Shown piece after piece: positions 61,423-64,000 of a DNA stretch of 64,000 bases. Each line of letters opens with the position of its first letter. The first letter of the stretch is position 1. The stretch comes from Arthrobacter sp. MYb229 (GTDB lineage Bacteria; Actinomycetota; Actinomycetes; Actinomycetales; Micrococcaceae). Below the pieces are notes generated by a model. It was given only the letters and a program-made list of their open reading frames with translations, was not told the origin of the DNA and searched no databases. The translations under genes were made by a program, and so were the position numbers. Location of the stretch: NCBI RefSeq assembly GCF_002975405.1, contig NZ_PCPS01000003.1, forward strand, positions 248,001 through 312,000. Direction: 5' to 3'.

Positions 61423-62507
61423 CTTCCACTCTTTTCTCGTAGCCCCTGCTCCAACAGTGCAAAATTCAATTCCGCTCCAGGCAATGGGGCGAAATGTCGT
61501 GCCGTTCGCTGTTCGCGCGTCAAATTACCCACTCGTTCGTGCCACCGCGGATTGCGATCCTTGTCGATCACCGCGGCTCGGATTCCTTCGGCGAAGTCCG
61601 GGTCATCCAGTCGGTTAACCGCGACCCTGAACTCGCGACGCAGATCCTCGCGCAGGTCCATCCCGGCACTGTCCAACAATTCATCGACGAGCCGCACCGA
61701 ACTAGGGCAGGCGGCTCGAAGCGCCTTAGAAACCAGGCTGGCCTGAGCATCGCCGCTAGAGTCGAGCGCGGCGAGAATTGCCGGGACACTTGGTTCGGCG
61801 AAGGCCTGAACCCAATCGGCGCCCAGCATTCCCTGCTCGACGGTGCGCTCAAATCGCGTAATCACCTGGTCGGCTTCGAGAGTCTCCAACTCGGTCAGCA
61901 GTTGCGGCAAGTTCGCCTGCGCCACGTAGTTGTCTGCCAGCCCCAAGGCAATGGTGTCCGCCGCGTGGAATCTCATCCCGGTTAGTGCCGCTAGGCGCCC
62001 TGCGGATTTTGCGCCCTTGGCCAGCAGGTGGGTGCCTCCCACATCCGGGAAGAAACCGATTCCCACTTCTGGCATACCGCAGCGGCTGGTCTCGGTCACG
62101 ATGCGATGGCTGCCGTGGGCGGAAACCCCAATCCCGCCGCCAAGCACTATGCCGTCCATCAACGCCACGAACGGTTTCGGATACTCGTCAATGAGTACAT
62201 TAAGTTGATACTCGATACGCCAGAACTCTTCGGTGGACCCATCTCGGTCCAAGATATCCCGGTAGATCGCCACAATATCGCCCCCTGCGCACAGGCCTCG
62301 CTCCCCCGCTCCGGTGATCGCGACCTGTCGCACCGCTGGATCATCACGCCATTCAAGCAACGCGTAGAGCATGCCCCGGCACATCTGCGTAGTGAGCGCA
62401 TTGAGCGCTTTTGGCCTATTGAGAGTGATGAGTCCCAAATGTCCCCGGCGCTCGGTCAGAATGTCGGTCAAAATACCCACCCCTCGGTGATCGCTGTCAC
62501 AGTTCAT
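61419..62507 (-). CDS. 3-hydroxyisobutyryl-CoA hydrolase (enoyl-CoA hydratase family)
   Basis: This 362-residue crotonase-fold protein has LITLNRPKALNALT, the oxyanion loop GLCAGGDIVAIYRD, DGIVLGGGIGVSAHGSHRIVTE and MPEVGIGFFPDVGGTHLL. The length and this last segment match 3-hydroxyisobutyryl-CoA hydrolase rather than the shorter hydratases. It would release 3-hydroxyisobutyrate for MmsB. ATG 62507 is favoured: TATATT ends 5 nt upstream, inside the shared operator. A GTG further in is an alternative. Confidence 0.88.
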   Translation of the reverse strand: MNCDSDHRGVGILTDILTERRGHLGLITLNRPKALNALTTQMCRGMLYALLEWRDDPAVRQVAITGAGERGLCAGGDIVAIYRDILDRDGSTEEFWRIEYQLNVLIDEYPKPFVALMDGIVLGGGIGVSAHGSHRIVTETSRCGMPEVGIGFFPDVGGTHLLAKGAKSAGRLAALTGMRFHAADTIALGLADNYVAQANLPQLLTELETLEADQVITRFERTVEQGMLGADWVQAFAEPSVPAILAALDSSGDAQASLVSKALRAACPSSVRLVDELLDSAGMDLREDLRREFRVAVNRLDDPDFAEGIRAAVIDKDRNPRWHERVGNLTREQRTARHFAPLPGAELNFALLEQGLREKSGR

Positions 62508-62512
62508 TCTCG

Positions 62513-62532
62513 AATATACTCGGACTTCCAAG
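62513..62532. promoter_or_regulatory. Second copy of the MarR-type operator, before the hydrolase-mmsB operon
   Basis: AATATACTCGGACTTCCAAG matches the site at 59977-59996 (opposite strand) at 19 of 20 positions. It covers the likely -10 (TATATT, minus strand) of the hydrolase gene, so a bound regulator would block transcription. Confidence 0.72.
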
Positions 62533-62564
62533 TAAATTGAAGTGGCGCATGACAGCAAACTTGA

Positions 62565-62570
62565 TAGGTT
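62565..62570 (+). promoter_or_regulatory. -10 hexamer of a probable leaderless xthA promoter
   Basis: TAGGTT is followed by 6 nt and the GTG start of xthA at 62577. There is no SD. Confidence 0.45.
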
Positions 62571-62576
62571 GAACTA

Positions 62577-63377
62577 GTGAAGATAGCGACCTGGAATGTG
62601 AACTCCCTGCGCGCCCGGGCTGACCGCGTCGAAGACTGGCTGCGCCGTACCGACGTTGATGTCCTGGCAATTCAGGAAACAAAATGCAAAGACGACAATT
62701 TCCCCTGGGAACTTTTCGAGAACAACGACTACGAGGTGGCGCATTTTGGCGTCAACCAGTGGAACGGCGTGGCAATCGCCTCCCGTGTGGGACTGGACGA
62801 CGTCCAGCGCACGTTCCCGAATCAGCCAGAGTTCGGCAAGGGCGGGAAAGACCCGATCCAAGAACCCCGAGCCATCGCGGCCACCTGCGGTGGGGTTCGC
62901 ATCTGGAGCCTCTATGTGCCCAACGGCCGGGCCCTGGATGACGAGCACATGGGCTACAAGCTCAACTGGCTCGACGAATTGAAGAAAAATTCGGTCGAAT
63001 GGCTCGCCGCAGATCCACAAGCTCAAATTGCGCTGCTCGGCGACTGGAACATCGCGCCGAAAGACGAAGATGTCTGGGATATCCAGTTCTTCTTGGACAA
63101 CCAGCTCACCCACGTCTCGGCCCCCGAGCGTGCCGCATTTGGCGCATTCGAAGACGCCGGTTTCACAGACGCAGTTCGCCCACACACCGAGGGCGCCTAC
63201 ACCTACTGGGATTACACACAGCTGCGCTTCCCGAAAGGCGAGGGCATGCGGATCGATTTCGCGTTGACTTCCCCCGCACTAACCGAACGGGTTACTACCG
63301 CGAGCATCGACCGCGAGGAACGCAAGGGCAAGGGCGCTAGCGACCATGCTCCGGTCATCGTGGAGCTGGACGACTAA
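62577..63377 (+). CDS. xthA: Exodeoxyribonuclease III
   Basis: This 266-residue base-excision-repair nuclease has KIATWNVNSLRAR at the start, the metal Glu in LAIQETKC, the catalytic Tyr/Asp/Asn in YVPNGR and LLGDWNIAPKDEDVWD, and the final SDHAPV. It cuts at abasic sites and trims 3' ends. The start is GTG 62577. The next gene begins 2 nt after its stop. Confidence 0.95.
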   Translation: MKIATWNVNSLRARADRVEDWLRRTDVDVLAIQETKCKDDNFPWELFENNDYEVAHFGVNQWNGVAIASRVGLDDVQRTFPNQPEFGKGGKDPIQEPRAIAATCGGVRIWSLYVPNGRALDDEHMGYKLNWLDELKKNSVEWLAADPQAQIALLGDWNIAPKDEDVWDIQFFLDNQLTHVSAPERAAFGAFEDAGFTDAVRPHTEGAYTYWDYTQLRFPKGEGMRIDFALTSPALTERVTTASIDREERKGKGASDHAPVIVELDD

Positions 63378-63379
63378 CC

Positions 63380-64000
63380 ATGACCAGAAAATTGACTGGG
63401 CCATTGGCAGAGCTTACGGCGGCTACCGCGCATTTGCGCGTCTATGAACCGTTGGACGCTTTCGAGGATTGGGCCCAGTCAATTATCTTGCGCACCGGGC
63501 AGCGTAGCGCAAGCCATTGGGACAGCTTCGAGAACGAACGACTCTGGGAACGCACGCTACGCCCCATTTCGGACCCCTTCCCGCACCATGAAGCAGAGCA
63601 TTTTCGCTCGCTAAAGATCCTTGACTACGAGGGCAACCAGCACACCCGCTACTGTCCCGGCCAGCTGCAGGCGCGCAGCGTGCTGGCCGCAGAACAAGCC
63701 GAGGAGGCCATCCGGACCGAGGTCCTCGACCTCCTGGTGCCTCCCGCAGCCCGTAGCGCGAATGCCGAGCGCGTTAATCCCGATCGGCTTGCGGCAGATC
63801 TCACACACCTGCATACCCGCACCTCCACCTGGGGCATACCGCTGAGCTGGTTTGCGCTCTTCCGGGAAGATGACGAGTACGAACAGGTTCATGTTGATGA
63901 CCGGTTGCTCACGGTGCGGCTCATCGTGCCCTTCGACCAGGCGGTAGAACGCCTCTCTTGGGCAGTGCAAACGCTTGTGACCTATGCACCTCAGGCACCA
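63380..64000 (+). CDS. Hypothetical protein downstream of xthA (partial)
   Basis: ATG 63380 opens a frame that stays open to the window end (207 codons). The protein starts MTRKLTGPLAELTAATAHLR and contains HHEAEHFRSLKILDYEGNQH, a charged middle part and TWGIPLSWFALFREDDEYE. It has no signal peptide or membrane segment so far. I do not recognise a family. The 2-nt spacing to xthA implies co-transcription and perhaps a repair-linked or regulatory role, but this is only context. Confidence 0.75.
   Translation, partial: MTRKLTGPLAELTAATAHLRVYEPLDAFEDWAQSIILRTGQRSASHWDSFENERLWERTLRPISDPFPHHEAEHFRSLKILDYEGNQHTRYCPGQLQARSVLAAEQAEEAIRTEVLDLLVPPAARSANAERVNPDRLAADLTHLHTRTSTWGIPLSWFALFREDDEYEQVHVDDRLLTVRLIVPFDQAVERLSWAVQTLVTYAPQAP

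Noticed and set aside
1-64000. tRNA, rRNA, CRISPR array, prophage or insertion sequence
   Set aside because: I looked for tRNA-like ends, regularly spaced repeats, transposase or integrase motifs and terminal inverted repeats and found none; tRNAscan-SE and ISfinder searches would settle it.

Overview
This is a 64 kb piece of a high-GC Gram-positive chromosome. The protein families, the many ATGA start/stop overlaps, the apparent leaderless promoters, the SAM-I riboswitches and the pairs furA-katG, DUF3151-fba and DUF4956-VTC point to an actinobacterium. My best guess is a Micrococcaceae member of the Arthrobacter/Glutamicibacter type; this is inferred from gene style, not from a database search. 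It reads as core and niche chromosome. I found no rRNA, tRNA, CRISPR array, transposase or prophage.

Region by region. (1) 1-6.8 kb is a sulfur-scavenging locus. Two oxidoreductase genes (DszA/NtaA-like at the left edge and SfnB/DszC-like) face left, and an SsuBAC-like ABC importer plus an acetyl-CoA synthetase face right. Each side has its own SAM riboswitch. (2) 6.9-9.7 kb is furA-katG. (3) 9.8-14.7 kb has glpX, nhaA, a sigma-factor/O6-alkylguanine repair pair and a histidine phosphatase. (4) 14.8-16.9 kb is a third SAM riboswitch with metY and a CoA-binding protein. (5) 17.0-22.9 kb is one fructose-PTS operon, fruR-fruK-fruA-ptsI-ptsH. (6) 23-30 kb has an MFS exporter with a palindromic operator, a polysaccharide-deacetylase lipoprotein, SRPBCC and acidic proteins, and a TPP enzyme divergent from a sodium:solute symporter. 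(7) 30-32.5 kb is a hipBA-type island beside a broken Nudix gene. (8) 32.5-39.8 kb has purA, a Pr6Pr membrane protein, a MerR regulator, a DesK/NarL-type two-component system, a small multidrug export protein, a TetR regulator and tdk. (9) 39.8-43.2 kb is kynureninase with an Lrp-type regulator and an amino-acid permease. (10) 43.4-47.5 kb is an Asp-tailed membrane protein translationally coupled to an OmpR-type two-component system, facing a DUF4956/VTC polyphosphate-polymerase pair. (11) 47.8-55.1 kb has DUF3151-fba, an M23 peptidase, a SpoU methyltransferase, a HAD phosphatase and a TetR-ABC2 exporter operon. (12) 55.3-58.8 kb has gntK, a deletion scar joining two gene remnants, pyrE, a MarR-like regulator and nadE. 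(13) 58.8-62.5 kb is a valine/isobutyrate-type catabolic regulon with a MarR regulator. (14) 62.6 kb to the end is xthA and an unfinished conserved-looking gene.

Main points for follow-up: the three SAM riboswitches and the acyl-CoA ligase placed under one of them; a 20-bp element matching at 19 positions in front of both valine-catabolism transcription units; a scar in which the 5' ends of a ManD dehydratase gene and a GH3 glucosidase gene were deleted and joined; the Asp-tail/two-component/VTC neighbourhood; a terminator-like hairpin in the leader of the TPP enzyme; and a run of genes whose -10 hexamer lies 5-7 nt before the start codon.
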